In this document: positions 9,390 to 18,400 of the stretch, piece by piece | Numbering within the stretch: the stretch's first letter is position 1 | How the letters are laid out: each line of letters begins with the position of its first letter | Assembly: GCA_902625725.1 (NCBI GenBank) | Contig: CACOCY010000008.1 | Span: forward strand, 1-64,000 | DNA: 64,000 nucleotides | Direction: 5' to 3' | Source: an uncultured SAR116 cluster alpha proteobacterium | Lineage (GTDB): Bacteria > Pseudomonadota > Alphaproteobacteria > Puniceispirillales > Puniceispirillaceae | Made by a program: the position numbers and the translations under genes | The notes under the pieces: model-generated | The model's input: the letters and a program-made list of their open reading frames with translations, nothing else | What the model was told of the DNA's origin: nothing | Databases searched by the model: none

Positions 9390-9842
9390 TTAGTTAAGAC
9401 CAAGTCTGTTTTTTGCATTTTGCTTTGCCTTTCCAGAATCAACGTCTGACACAAATAAAAGACCTGAGAGCCTCCTCATTAAGTTTGACTCTAGTGAGTC
9501 AACTTGCTCGTCTGCTAAAACAACCTGCCACAACATCGATAATATATATGTTCGCTCCTCATAATCACACTCATTTCTTATTTGTTTTGTCAGACTATGA
9601 AATTCAAGGTTATCGCCTGCTTTACAAATTAACTTTTCAACAATTTGGTTTGAATTCTCCTGTGACAAGTCAAAAAAAGTGCATATAGCATGTTTAGTTT
9701 GCTCAATTTCCATATCATCAATTTGTCCGTCAACCACAGCTGCTTCCAGCAATAAGGCCGAAACTGTCTCAATAATTGTCTCACTCTGCTCAAAAGCAAT
9801 ATCCTCATTTTTGGATATCCATTTTTTTAAAAATTCAATCAT
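9390..9842 (-). CDS. TerB-like tellurite-resistance family protein
   Basis: A 150-residue helical protein resembling the TerB/COG4103 family: SALLLEAAVVDGQIDDMEIEQ, then an ADEQVDSLE segment near the C-terminus, giving two acidic repeats spaced as in TerB. TerB proteins are thought to bind metal ions; the function of the short alphaproteobacterial members is not established. No signal peptide. It is inserted between the S4 protein and fdxA and reads the same way. Confidence 0.75.
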   Translation of the reverse strand: MIEFLKKWISKNEDIAFEQSETIIETVSALLLEAAVVDGQIDDMEIEQTKHAICTFFDLSQENSNQIVEKLICKAGDNLEFHSLTKQIRNECDYEERTYILSMLWQVVLADEQVDSLESNLMRRLSGLLFVSDVDSGKAKQNAKNRLGLN

Positions 9843-9869
9843 TTGATTTTTCCTATTTTAATTTTTTCT

Positions 9870-10268
9870 TTACGGAGCAAACCATTCTTTCAATTTCTCT
9901 GTTTCTCGTCTTTGTTTTTTTGTTGGTCTACCAGTTCCAGCTGCTCTTTTCTCGAAACTTGGTTCCTTTTGCAGCTCATCTTTCTTTATTTCTGATATTT
10001 TAGGTGCAAGATCTTCATATAAAGTCATAGCCTCCGATGCTGGACCTCTTCTTTGTCCAAGCTGTACTATTTTTATAACACGAATAACATTCGCTTGTGG
10101 GAAAGTTAGAACCATCCCCCTAGAAGCTGCTCTATGTGGCTTGGAAATAACATCGCCATTAATTCTCAACTTTCCAGATTGAATTAATTTTGTTGCCGCC
10201 GTGCGTGTTTTAAAAAAACGTGCATACCAAAGCCATTTATCTAGCCTTAATGTTGTTCCCTCAGCCAT
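9870..10268 (-). CDS. S4-domain RNA-binding protein (Hsp15-like)
   Basis: A 132-residue protein. Residues 6-60 form an S4 domain (LRLDKWLWYARFFKTRTAA, then GKLRINGDVISKP), as in Hsp15/HslR, which binds stalled 50S subunits carrying nascent chains. The C-terminal tail is basic (GRPTKKQRRETEKL), typical of the family. It begins one base after the helicase stop, so the two genes are cotranscribed. The same pairing occurs in many Alphaproteobacteria. Confidence 0.88.
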   Translation of the reverse strand: MAEGTTLRLDKWLWYARFFKTRTAATKLIQSGKLRINGDVISKPHRAASRGMVLTFPQANVIRVIKIVQLGQRRGPASEAMTLYEDLAPKISEIKKDELQKEPSFEKRAAGTGRPTKKQRRETEKLKEWFAP

Positions 10269-10269
10269 T

Positions 10270-13038
10270 TTATTTTTTTAAATTCGCTAGAATAGCAAAT
10301 GGCGAATTTGGATTTACTTCTCTACTTTTTTTTATTTTCTCTCCGACATTACGTTTTGCTTTTTTGTTTTTAGTTTTCGACGCGGATAATCCCTTGTCAG
10401 AACTTAAATTTCCAACCTTTTTTTTTCGTTTAACCTCTCTTACATCTAAATGTGACGAATTTAGGCTCCTATTAAATTTTTTCCGCTTTCTGTTAAAATA
10501 TGTTATCAGTGGTTTTTCAGGATCTTCAGGTTTCTCTTCTCTTACCTTTTCAAAACCTAGGTCCATTATCATATTAGACATCGTTTGTCTGCTAACTCCC
10601 GCAAGAGATAACATCTCATCACTAACACAAAATTCACCAACTCTAGCTGCTGTTCGAACAAGCGCGGCGACTCGCTCTACCATATCTACTCGCATAACCT
10701 TATCACCTATTCGCCGGTAACCGGCTGCGAGCCAGTAATTATCCACCACATCTTTTACTAAATCTATAGAGACTCTTCCTTCTGGTGGTGGGCCACAAAC
10801 TGGAAACTGTTGCGTGAATATTGAATATAAAAGAACCCTTAATTTTATAGCTGCTGGCTTTAAGAGTTCTGGCATAAAAACTGTTTCGGTACCCACACGA
10901 ATTCCAGCTCTGGCGAGAAACGGTTTATCGGTATCGGGCATCTCTTTTAATTGTTCTGCTATCAGCTCTCTATCTATCACTCCTAAATTTTCATAAAGTC
11001 TAAACATTATGCCACGTGCTACACCACTCATCGAGACTTCTGCAATCTCTGCATTATCGGAAAAATTTGATTCACTGTTGTTAACTCGTTGCTCTTTGGC
11101 CACAACATACGTTTTCTTCTCACCATTGGTATTTTTTGATTTATTCTCATTCTGAAAATCGTTTTGGCTTGGTAATTCATCTAGATTTCTGAGCTTTTGC
11201 AAACTACCAAGTAGTGTATTCACTTTCTCCTTTAAAACTATAGAAAGTTTTTCCTTAATTATTTTTTTTTGTTCGGCTGATAGCAATTCACTATCGAATA
11301 TTTCTATTCGAGGTGAGTATAATTGATCTGATCGTACTAGTTTCGCAATTTCAGTGTCTCGCCAGTTTACATTGGCTTTTTCATCTAGCTTAAATGCCCC
11401 TGCATCTGACGCCACAACAGCTTTGACACGTCTTTTAATCTCTTCTGGCAATGCCTTGCGAGCGGCTGCCAGAATCATTGCCTTTTCCTTATTTTCTGAT
11501 ATCTCCGGCTCAAACGTAAACCCTTTTAGCGTTCCAACTTCTTCTCCCTCCACTATAACTGTGCCGTCTATTTTTACAGATGAAATCAAAGTAGTAGCTT
11601 CCTTTAGTCGCCTTGATAAATGAGCAGCTCGCTTATCTACAAAGCGCTGCGTTAGTCTATAATGTAACTCGTCCGATAATTTGTCTTCAATTGTTCTCGC
11701 CAATTGTTGCCATTCTTCTGGGTCATCTGTCCAATTGGTTTTATGGGTAATATAAGTCCAAGTTCGAATATGTGCAATTCTTGTCATAAGAGTATCTATA
11801 TCTCCGTCAATTCTCTCAAGATGAGAGAGCTGATCTGCCACCCATTTTTTGTCAAGTTTTCCGAGAGTTGCTAAATTATGGAAAATTTTGGCAAGCATAA
11901 CGGCATGACTATCTGTCATCATATTGCGAAAATCAGGAATTTGAGCAACATCCCATAATAATTTTAATCTCGTCTTTGTAGATGCTAACTCAGCAATTTC
12001 TGGAATTACGGCAAGAGCCTGCAAAGTTAGATGATCAATCGCATCCGCCTTTCTATAAAAATAGGGGTGGGGTGGCGCTGCTTCTAAAGAATTTAATAGC
12101 CGAGTTAGACTCTCAAATGAAAGGTTTCGATTACGCCAGTAAAGCCTCTTGAGTGGAGAAAATTCATGATTTTCAATAGCATTTATCATCTTATCTTCGA
12201 GCGGTCTGCAACCTTCTGTTACACCAAATGTGCCATTTTTTGTGTATCGTCCAGCACGGCCAACAATTTGAGCAATTTCGGTTGGGTATAGATGGCGCAT
12301 ATGTGTGCCATCAAACTTTGTCTCGGCCGCTAGTGCAACATGCTGAATATCCATGTTCAAGCCCATGCCAATAGCATCTGTTGCAATCAAGAAATCAACT
12401 TCTCCAGATTGATACATATCGACTTGCGCATTTCTAGTTCTAGGTGATAAAGCGCCCATAACGATGGCGGTTCCGCCACGTTGTCTCCTTACAGTCTCTG
12501 CCAAGTGATATACGTCTGTGGCACTAAATGCGACAATTGCTGACCTTCTTAAAAGACGTGTGACCTTTTTCTGTCCGTTATACGTAAGTTTAGACAATCT
12601 TGCTCTGGTTTCGAAATTTGCGTCTGGAAGCAATTTCTTCAGTAAAGGCCGCATTGTCTCTGCCCCTAATAAAAGAGTTTCGTGCCTCCCTCGCGCATGC
12701 AATATTCGATCTGTAAATACGTGACCTCGTTCCCTATCACTAGCAAGCTGAACTTCATCTATTGCAAGACATTCCGTGCTTATTTCTAGTGGCATCGCTT
12801 CTACTGTACAACAATAATAACGCGCTTGGGGAGGTAGAATTTTTTCTTCACCTGTTATTAATGCAACCTGCGATACACCTACTTTGGCGACAAGCTTATC
12901 ATAATTTTCGCGAGCTAATAATCTTAAAGGAAATCCAATCATACCGGACTGATAGCCCAACATTCGCTCAAGGGCATAATGGGTTTTGCCAGTGTTTGTT
13001 GGACCTAATAAGATGGTTATTTTTGGAGCCTGATACAT
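10270..13038 (-). CDS. Suv3-like superfamily 2 helicase
   Basis: A protein of about 922 residues. Helicase motifs in order: Walker A GPTNTGKT (residues 12-19), DEVQ box (about residue 93), FSAT (about residue 171), and QIVGRAGRY (motif VI, about residue 260). This arrangement matches the Suv3/MgpS family of RNA helicases related to mitochondrial Suv3. The C-terminal part, after about residue 650, is low in complexity and ends in a Lys/Arg-rich tail (NRKRKKFNRS and KSREVN segments), probably disordered and nucleic-acid binding. GTG 13041 and ATG 13038 are adjacent; ATG is preferred because AGG lies seven bases ahead. Confidence 0.9.
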   Translation of the reverse strand: MYQAPKITILLGPTNTGKTHYALERMLGYQSGMIGFPLRLLARENYDKLVAKVGVSQVALITGEEKILPPQARYYCCTVEAMPLEISTECLAIDEVQLASDRERGHVFTDRILHARGRHETLLLGAETMRPLLKKLLPDANFETRARLSKLTYNGQKKVTRLLRRSAIVAFSATDVYHLAETVRRQRGGTAIVMGALSPRTRNAQVDMYQSGEVDFLIATDAIGMGLNMDIQHVALAAETKFDGTHMRHLYPTEIAQIVGRAGRYTKNGTFGVTEGCRPLEDKMINAIENHEFSPLKRLYWRNRNLSFESLTRLLNSLEAAPPHPYFYRKADAIDHLTLQALAVIPEIAELASTKTRLKLLWDVAQIPDFRNMMTDSHAVMLAKIFHNLATLGKLDKKWVADQLSHLERIDGDIDTLMTRIAHIRTWTYITHKTNWTDDPEEWQQLARTIEDKLSDELHYRLTQRFVDKRAAHLSRRLKEATTLISSVKIDGTVIVEGEEVGTLKGFTFEPEISENKEKAMILAAARKALPEEIKRRVKAVVASDAGAFKLDEKANVNWRDTEIAKLVRSDQLYSPRIEIFDSELLSAEQKKIIKEKLSIVLKEKVNTLLGSLQKLRNLDELPSQNDFQNENKSKNTNGEKKTYVVAKEQRVNNSESNFSDNAEIAEVSMSGVARGIMFRLYENLGVIDRELIAEQLKEMPDTDKPFLARAGIRVGTETVFMPELLKPAAIKLRVLLYSIFTQQFPVCGPPPEGRVSIDLVKDVVDNYWLAAGYRRIGDKVMRVDMVERVAALVRTAARVGEFCVSDEMLSLAGVSRQTMSNMIMDLGFEKVREEKPEDPEKPLITYFNRKRKKFNRSLNSSHLDVREVKRKKKVGNLSSDKGLSASKTKNKKAKRNVGEKIKKSREVNPNSPFAILANLKK

Positions 13039-13132
13039 CACAAGACCTAAATTACAAATTTACTTTTGGGTTTGTGTAATAAATAATCACTGCTGAAAAC
13101 ACATAATTGAGTATACAAAAACAAGCAGAGTT

Positions 13133-13162
13133 TTGAAATTTTAATCGTTAAAAAAATAAAAT
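13133..13162 (+). promoter_or_regulatory. Candidate sigma-70 promoter for acnB
   Basis: TTGAAA (13133-13138), an 18-base spacer and TAAAAT (13157-13162) lie in the 283-base divergent gap between the helicase and acnB. The match is good but the region is very AT-rich, so chance matches are common. The implied leader would be about 150 bases. Confidence 0.35.
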
Positions 13163-13321
13163 AGTGGAATAATATAGTTAAAAATTTTATGTAGTATAGA
13201 AAAGAGTGATTATTGAAATTTGAATACTAATTTACCTTTTCTATTCGCTATCACTAAAAAATATGCATATTTACAAAAAATAAATAAATTACTTTGCTTA
13301 TTGGATGCCAGTTTAAAAATT

Positions 13322-16114
13322 ATGAAATTAATAGAAAAATATTTCAAAGAGATTGAAGATCGAAAATTACTAGGTTTGTCAGCCAAACCTATTGAAAATG
13401 GAGAATTGGTTAAAGAACTCGTTAAAGAAATTAAGTCTTTGAATAGTGTAATTAAAAGAAAAGCACTAGATCTTGTGATTTACAATGTATTACCAGGAAC
13501 AACAGGCGCAGCCCACGAGAAAGCAATGTTCCTCCAAGATGTTATTTACAAAAAATCTATAGTCAAAGAAATCAACGTGGATTTTGCTTTTGAATTGTTG
13601 TCTCACATGCGTGGCGGACCCTCCATAACAGTTCTTTTGAATGTTGCCCTTAGTGAAGACCAACGTCTTGCTAAAAAGGCAAGTGAGGTTTTAAAGACTC
13701 AAGTTTTTTTATATGATACTGACATCAAGAGGATAGAAAGTGCCTTTAATGCCCAAAATCCTATAGCTAAAGAGTTACTTGAAAGTTATTCCAAAGCGGA
13801 ATTTTTTACAAAGCTTCCTGACCTTGAGGAAGAAATCAAAGTTGTAACATATATTGCAGCAGAGGGTGACATATCAACGGATTTACTGTCTCCCGGAAAT
13901 CAAGCACATTCTAGAGCTGATAGAGAGCTTCATGGTAAATGTATGATTTCGGAGGAGGCACAAAAAGAAATTACAAAATTGAAAAAAATACACCCAAATA
14001 GAAGCGTGATGTTGGTAGCAGAAAAAGGGACTATGGGTGTTGGTTCATCAAGAATGTCTGGAGTTAACAATGTTGCTCTTTGGACAGGCAAACCACTAAG
14101 CCCTTACATTCCATTTGTAAATATGGCTCCAATTGTAGCAGGAACCAATGGAATTTCACCAATATTCCTTACCACAGTTGGTGTTACGGGTGGCATAGGA
14201 ATAGACTTGAAAAACTGGGTTAATAAACTTGATGCCGAGGGAAAACCTATTTTCAACAATGATGACAGTCCAGTGTTGGAACAAAAATATTCCGTTGAAA
14301 CAGGAACAATCCTCACCATTAACACAAAAAACATGAAATTGATTCATGACGAAACTGGAGAGGAACTTGTAGATGTTAATTCTTCGTTTTCACCTGAAAA
14401 AAAAGATTTTATTAGAGCTGGCGGTTCATATGCAGTAATTTTTGGTAAAAAATTGCAAACAATTGCAAGTAAATTACTAAAAATAGATTATGATAATGTT
14501 TATGCAAAACCAAAGGAAATTTTTCATGAAGGAGTAGGCCTGACCGCCGTTGAAAAAATATTTAATGCGAATTCTCTTGAGAATAAAAAAACTCCAGTAT
14601 TACATGCCGGGTCCGATGTGCGAGTGAAAGTTAATATTGTGGGATCTCAAGATACAACAGGACTAATGACTTCTCAAGAACTAGAAGCAATGGCAGCCAC
14701 CACAATTTCACCAACTGTAGATGGAGCATATCAATCAGGCTGCCATACCGCATCAGTTTGGGATATAAAAGCTCAAGAAAATACCCCAAAATTAATGAGA
14801 TTCATGAAAGATTTTGGTTTGGTAACAGGTAGAGATCCGGAGAACACTCATTTTCCTTTAACGGATGTTATTCACAAGGTACTCAATGATATTACTGTTG
14901 ACGATTGGTCAATTATTATTGGAGGTGATTCACACACTCGAATGTCCAAGGGAGTTGCATTTGGTGCAGATTCAGGAACAGTGGCCCTAGCTTTAGCTAC
15001 AGGGGAAGTTACAATGCCCATCCCGGAAACTGTCAAAGTAACATTTACTGGAGCAATGGCGGGGCATATGGATTTCCGTGATGTGGTGCATGCAACTCAG
15101 TCTCAGATGCTAAAAAAATATGGAGAAAACATTTTTCAAGGTAGGGTAATAGAAGTACATATTGGTACTCTACTCTCCGACCAGGCATTTACGTTTACTG
15201 ACTGGACTGCTGAAATGAAAGCAAAAGCCTCTATTTGTATTTCAACTGACGAAACACTTATTGAGTCATTAAAAATTTCAATTCAGCGTATCAACGGAAT
15301 GATAAAGAGGGGCCTTGAGAATGATGGCGGAATGCTTAGAAAGCTCATCAATATTGGCGAAAAACGTATTCAAGAAATTAATGACGGAGTAAAACCAGCT
15401 TTAAAGCCTGATACTGATGCTAATTATTTTGAGGAAGTTGTTGTTGATCTTGATCAAATTGATGAGCCGATGATCGCTGACCCTGATGTCTATAATGAGG
15501 ATGTATCTAAACGTTATACCCATGATACCATTAGACCAATTTCACATTATATGGCTCAAAAAAAAGTGGACCTTGGTTTTGTTGGATCATGTATGGTTCA
15601 TAAAGGCGACATAAAAATAGTGGCACAAATGTTGAAAAATCTAGAGAGAGCAGAGGGAAAAGTTTATTTTAAAGCGCCATTAGTTGTTGCAGCCCCTACT
15701 TACAATATAATTGACGAATTAAAACAAGAGGGTGACTGGGAAATTTTACAAAGGTATTCTGGTTTTGAGTTTAACGATGATCACCCCAAACAAAATGCAC
15801 GCTTGGAATACGATAATATTCTATATTTAGAACGTCCCGGTTGTAATCTTTGCATGGGAAACCAGGAAAAAGCAGCGAAGGGAAATACGGTAATGGCTAC
15901 ATCTACTCGACTTTTTAAGGGTCGTGTAGTGGAAGACTCAAAGGCGAAGAAAGGGGAGTCTCTTTTAGCTTCCACTCCAGTCGTTGTTTTATCAGCTATA
16001 CTTGGAAGAACGCCTACTATTGAGGAATATAAAAGCGCAGTGAAAAATATAAATCTGACAAAATTTGCGCCACCCACCGATAAGATGAAAACTCTTGATT
16101 CAATCCATTTTTAG
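13322..16114 (+). CDS. acnB: Aconitate hydratase B, Bacteroidota-like
   Basis: About 930 residues from ATG 13322. An upstream TTG at 13220 adds 34 residues that do not match the family and is rejected. The enzyme interconverts citrate and isocitrate in the TCA cycle and is often also a 2-methylisocitrate dehydratase. Iron-sulfur ligands lie in SGCHTASVW and in PGCNLCMGNQ; GGDSHTRMSKG is part of the active site. The order of domains, with an N-terminal HEAT-like helical domain (LLSHMRGGPSI) and then the swivel domain (GVGSSRMSG), is AcnB type, not AcnA. From memory, the text is far closer to Bacteroidota AcnB than to E. coli AcnB. It stands directly before ccmA, where related bacteria often keep acnA. 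Confidence 0.92.
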   Translation: MKLIEKYFKEIEDRKLLGLSAKPIENGELVKELVKEIKSLNSVIKRKALDLVIYNVLPGTTGAAHEKAMFLQDVIYKKSIVKEINVDFAFELLSHMRGGPSITVLLNVALSEDQRLAKKASEVLKTQVFLYDTDIKRIESAFNAQNPIAKELLESYSKAEFFTKLPDLEEEIKVVTYIAAEGDISTDLLSPGNQAHSRADRELHGKCMISEEAQKEITKLKKIHPNRSVMLVAEKGTMGVGSSRMSGVNNVALWTGKPLSPYIPFVNMAPIVAGTNGISPIFLTTVGVTGGIGIDLKNWVNKLDAEGKPIFNNDDSPVLEQKYSVETGTILTINTKNMKLIHDETGEELVDVNSSFSPEKKDFIRAGGSYAVIFGKKLQTIASKLLKIDYDNVYAKPKEIFHEGVGLTAVEKIFNANSLENKKTPVLHAGSDVRVKVNIVGSQDTTGLMTSQELEAMAATTISPTVDGAYQSGCHTASVWDIKAQENTPKLMRFMKDFGLVTGRDPENTHFPLTDVIHKVLNDITVDDWSIIIGGDSHTRMSKGVAFGADSGTVALALATGEVTMPIPETVKVTFTGAMAGHMDFRDVVHATQSQMLKKYGENIFQGRVIEVHIGTLLSDQAFTFTDWTAEMKAKASICISTDETLIESLKISIQRINGMIKRGLENDGGMLRKLINIGEKRIQEINDGVKPALKPDTDANYFEEVVVDLDQIDEPMIADPDVYNEDVSKRYTHDTIRPISHYMAQKKVDLGFVGSCMVHKGDIKIVAQMLKNLERAEGKVYFKAPLVVAAPTYNIIDELKQEGDWEILQRYSGFEFNDDHPKQNARLEYDNILYLERPGCNLCMGNQEKAAKGNTVMATSTRLFKGRVVEDSKAKKGESLLASTPVVVLSAILGRTPTIEEYKSAVKNINLTKFAPPTDKMKTLDSIHF

Positions 16115-16126
16115 TTTGCCGTAGAT

Positions 16127-16762
16127 ATGGTTTCGTCTGATTTAGTACATGAAAGTCTGTTACTCACAAATGTAACTCTATTTCGTGCTAACAAATTGAT
16201 CTTTAAAGACTTAAATCTTAATCTTTCTTCAGGGGAAATTTGCATTTTAAATGGTCCAAATGGCGCTGGCAAAACAAGTCTTCTCCGAATTATTGCCGGT
16301 TATCTTCCTTTTAGTTATGGAATAATGAGTTTAGGCGGACATATTTTCGAACCTCTAAAATCAAATTTACCAATCTGGTATATTGGAAATCCATTTGGTT
16401 TTCACCCAAATTTATCTGCAGCCAAAAACTTATTTCAAATTGCTATGATGCGAAAATTACAAATGCTAGAGGAAGATAAGTTCAATATCAAAGAATTTAT
16501 AAAACAACCAATTCGGACTTTATCAACAGGTCAGTTACAGCGCCTTGCTCTCAGTCAACTACTTTTAAGATCGAACAGGCAAAAAGAAGCGATATGGTTA
16601 TTAGACGAGCCTAATAGTGCGCTTGATTCCTCTCATTGCTTGACGCTTGAAACATTAATTGAAGAACATATTAAATTTGGGGGGCGAGTCCTGATAGCTG
16701 CCCATCAACCTTTATGTAGGCATCTTGCACCACAAATTATTCAACTAAAGGCTAGTTCGTGA
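16127..16762 (+). CDS. ccmA: Haem exporter ATP-binding protein CcmA
   Basis: A 211-residue ABC ATPase. Walker A is NGPNGAGKTSLLR (about residue 39), the signature is LSTGQLQRLALS (about residue 130) and Walker B is WLLDEPNSALD (about residue 158). With CcmB, CcmC and CcmD it delivers haem b to the periplasmic chaperone CcmE for c-type cytochrome maturation. It starts 12 bases after acnB and overlaps ccmB by four bases (GTGA). Confidence 0.95.
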   Translation: MVSSDLVHESLLLTNVTLFRANKLIFKDLNLNLSSGEICILNGPNGAGKTSLLRIIAGYLPFSYGIMSLGGHIFEPLKSNLPIWYIGNPFGFHPNLSAAKNLFQIAMMRKLQMLEEDKFNIKEFIKQPIRTLSTGQLQRLALSQLLLRSNRQKEAIWLLDEPNSALDSSHCLTLETLIEEHIKFGGRVLIAAHQPLCRHLAPQIIQLKASS

Positions 16763-17433
16763 TATTAATTTTCTGGCAATATTTTATAAGAGAATTTGAG
16801 ATAAGTATTTCTCAAGCATCCGATATATTAAGTCAGGTCGGATTTTTTTTATTGATCATGATTTTATTTCCTCTCGCTCTAGGACCAGACCCCAAAACGC
16901 TAACAGAATTTGGAATAGCGATTGTCTGGATTGCTGCATTTGTATCAGTTGTGCCAGCATATGACCGATTATTCTTAGATGATTATGCACATGGTTTTAT
17001 TGAAAAAGCAGCCCACAATGCCCAGCCACTAGGATGTTATGCGGCTGCAAAATGTTTATGTTTTTTCTTAGTTACAACATTACCCCTGCTTATTATATTA
17101 CCAGCTATTTGCGCGATGATAGGAATAAAGTCATCTATTTTTTTTGAGCTTGCTTTATCACTTTTGCTAGGCATGTTTGGAATGACTCTATTAGGAGGTA
17201 TTGCTTCTGGATTAGTCTTAGGCGCAAGAAGAGCTGCTATTCTAGCCGCTGTTTTAATTCTACCTCTCAGTTCTCCTATCTTAATTTTTGGGTGCATGAC
17301 AGGGTTGGCACTTATTGAAACTGCGCCTATAAAACCTTATATATCTATAATGATAGCGATGGATTTAAGCTTAATAGTAGTAGCAATACCTGCAATGCAG
17401 TTGGGCTTAAAAAATGCTATAGAAAATAATTGA
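16759..17433 (+). CDS. ccmB: Haem exporter permease CcmB
   Basis: A 224-residue membrane protein with about six hydrophobic segments. GTG start overlaps the ccmA stop. Family features include the N-terminal FIREFEIS segment, PFALG-like FPLALGPDP near residue 36 and LDRLFxxD-like YDRLFLDDYAHGFIEK. It is the permease partner of CcmA in cytochrome c maturation in the inner membrane. An 86-base gap separates it from ccmC. Confidence 0.94.
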   Translation: MILIFWQYFIREFEISISQASDILSQVGFFLLIMILFPLALGPDPKTLTEFGIAIVWIAAFVSVVPAYDRLFLDDYAHGFIEKAAHNAQPLGCYAAAKCLCFFLVTTLPLLIILPAICAMIGIKSSIFFELALSLLLGMFGMTLLGGIASGLVLGARRAAILAAVLILPLSSPILIFGCMTGLALIETAPIKPYISIMIAMDLSLIVVAIPAMQLGLKNAIENN

Positions 17434-17519
17434 TGTGCATGATATCAAAATTCTATTTCCATCCCATCAGTTTAATTTTTAAAAAGAAGTTCTAAGAATG
17501 CAATTTATTAAGGACAGTC

Positions 17520-18233
17520 ATGTTTGATTATTTTGCAAATCCATCTAGGTTCAAAAAATTTGCCCGTTTTATTTTACCTTTTCTTGAGGTCGCATGTTTT
17601 TTTTCTCTGGGATATGGCCTATACCTTGCTTTATATAATTCCCCAGCTGATTACCAACAGGGAAATGCAGTACGCATTATGTATGTTCATGTTCCTTCTG
17701 CGTGGCTGGCATTATCTAGTTATCTGTTGTTAGGAATATGTTCATTTTTTTTTCTTGTATGGCGACACCCATTAGCTGAAATTGCTGCACGTTCAATCGC
17801 CCCAATTGGCACAGGCTTTGCTTTTTTAACACTAATAACAGGAAGTTTGTGGGGCAAGCCAATTTGGGGTGTCTGGTGGGCTTGGGATGGAAGATTGACC
17901 TCCATGCTGGTATTATTTTTTTTCTTTGTTGGTTATCTCTCGCTATCGAACGCGTTCGACAGGACAGAGAGAGGAGCTCGCCCAGCAGCCATTCTAGCAC
18001 TAATTGGGTGTGTTAATTTGCCAATTGTAAAATTCTCAGTTGATTGGTGGAACACACTACACCAGCCCGCGAGTATTATGCGATCTGGCGGTATTTCGAT
18101 TGACACATCAATGCTTTGGCCATTATTTACCCTATTTTTTGCATTCCAACTTTTTTTTATTATAATTGTTCTTACACGTATGTTGACCATTTTAAATGAA
18201 CAAAAGTATTTTAATCACAGTTTGCGCAGTTAA
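17520..18233 (+). CDS. ccmC: Haem handling protein CcmC
   Basis: A 237-residue polytopic membrane protein of the haem-handling family. The tryptophan-rich WWD-type motif is WGVWWAWDGRLTS (about residue 120), flanked by the haem-ligand histidines in MYVHVPSAW (about residue 54) and WWNTLHQPASI (about residue 173). CcmC loads haem onto CcmE in the periplasm. ATG 17520 has AAGGA nearby. It is followed after two bases by ccmD. Confidence 0.96.
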   Translation: MFDYFANPSRFKKFARFILPFLEVACFFSLGYGLYLALYNSPADYQQGNAVRIMYVHVPSAWLALSSYLLLGICSFFFLVWRHPLAEIAARSIAPIGTGFAFLTLITGSLWGKPIWGVWWAWDGRLTSMLVLFFFFVGYLSLSNAFDRTERGARPAAILALIGCVNLPIVKFSVDWWNTLHQPASIMRSGGISIDTSMLWPLFTLFFAFQLFFIIIVLTRMLTILNEQKYFNHSLRS

Positions 18234-18235
18234 TA

Positions 18236-18376
18236 ATGGATGCTATATTGTTTTCCGATTATTCATTTTATATATGGGCCTGTTATTTTATATCAATAAT
18301 TATGATAACTATATTTTATGTTTACGCAAAAATAGGCCTACATCGCTCCCATAAAAAACTCTCAAAAAAGGATTGA
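18236..18376 (+). CDS. ccmD: Haem exporter protein CcmD
   Basis: A 46-residue gene found by reading the sequence after ccmC. It starts with MDAILFSDYSFYIWACYF, has one membrane-spanning helix (about residues 11-30), then a basic tail (KIGLHRSHKKLSKKD). Position after ccmC, the FYIWACY segment and the topology fit CcmD, which stabilises the CcmABC complex with CcmE. The ATG is two bases after the ccmC stop. No ccmG/dsbE, ccmE, ccmF or ccmH follows, so those genes must lie elsewhere. Confidence 0.85.
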   Translation: MDAILFSDYSFYIWACYFISIIMITIFYVYAKIGLHRSHKKLSKKD

Positions 18377-18400
18377 TGCAAGCATATTTTATTTATATAT

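Noticed and set aside
13220-13321. 34-residue N-terminal extension of acnB from TTG 13220
   Set aside because: Lysine- and asparagine-rich, no ribosome binding site, absent from the family; ATG 13322 gives the expected N-terminus.
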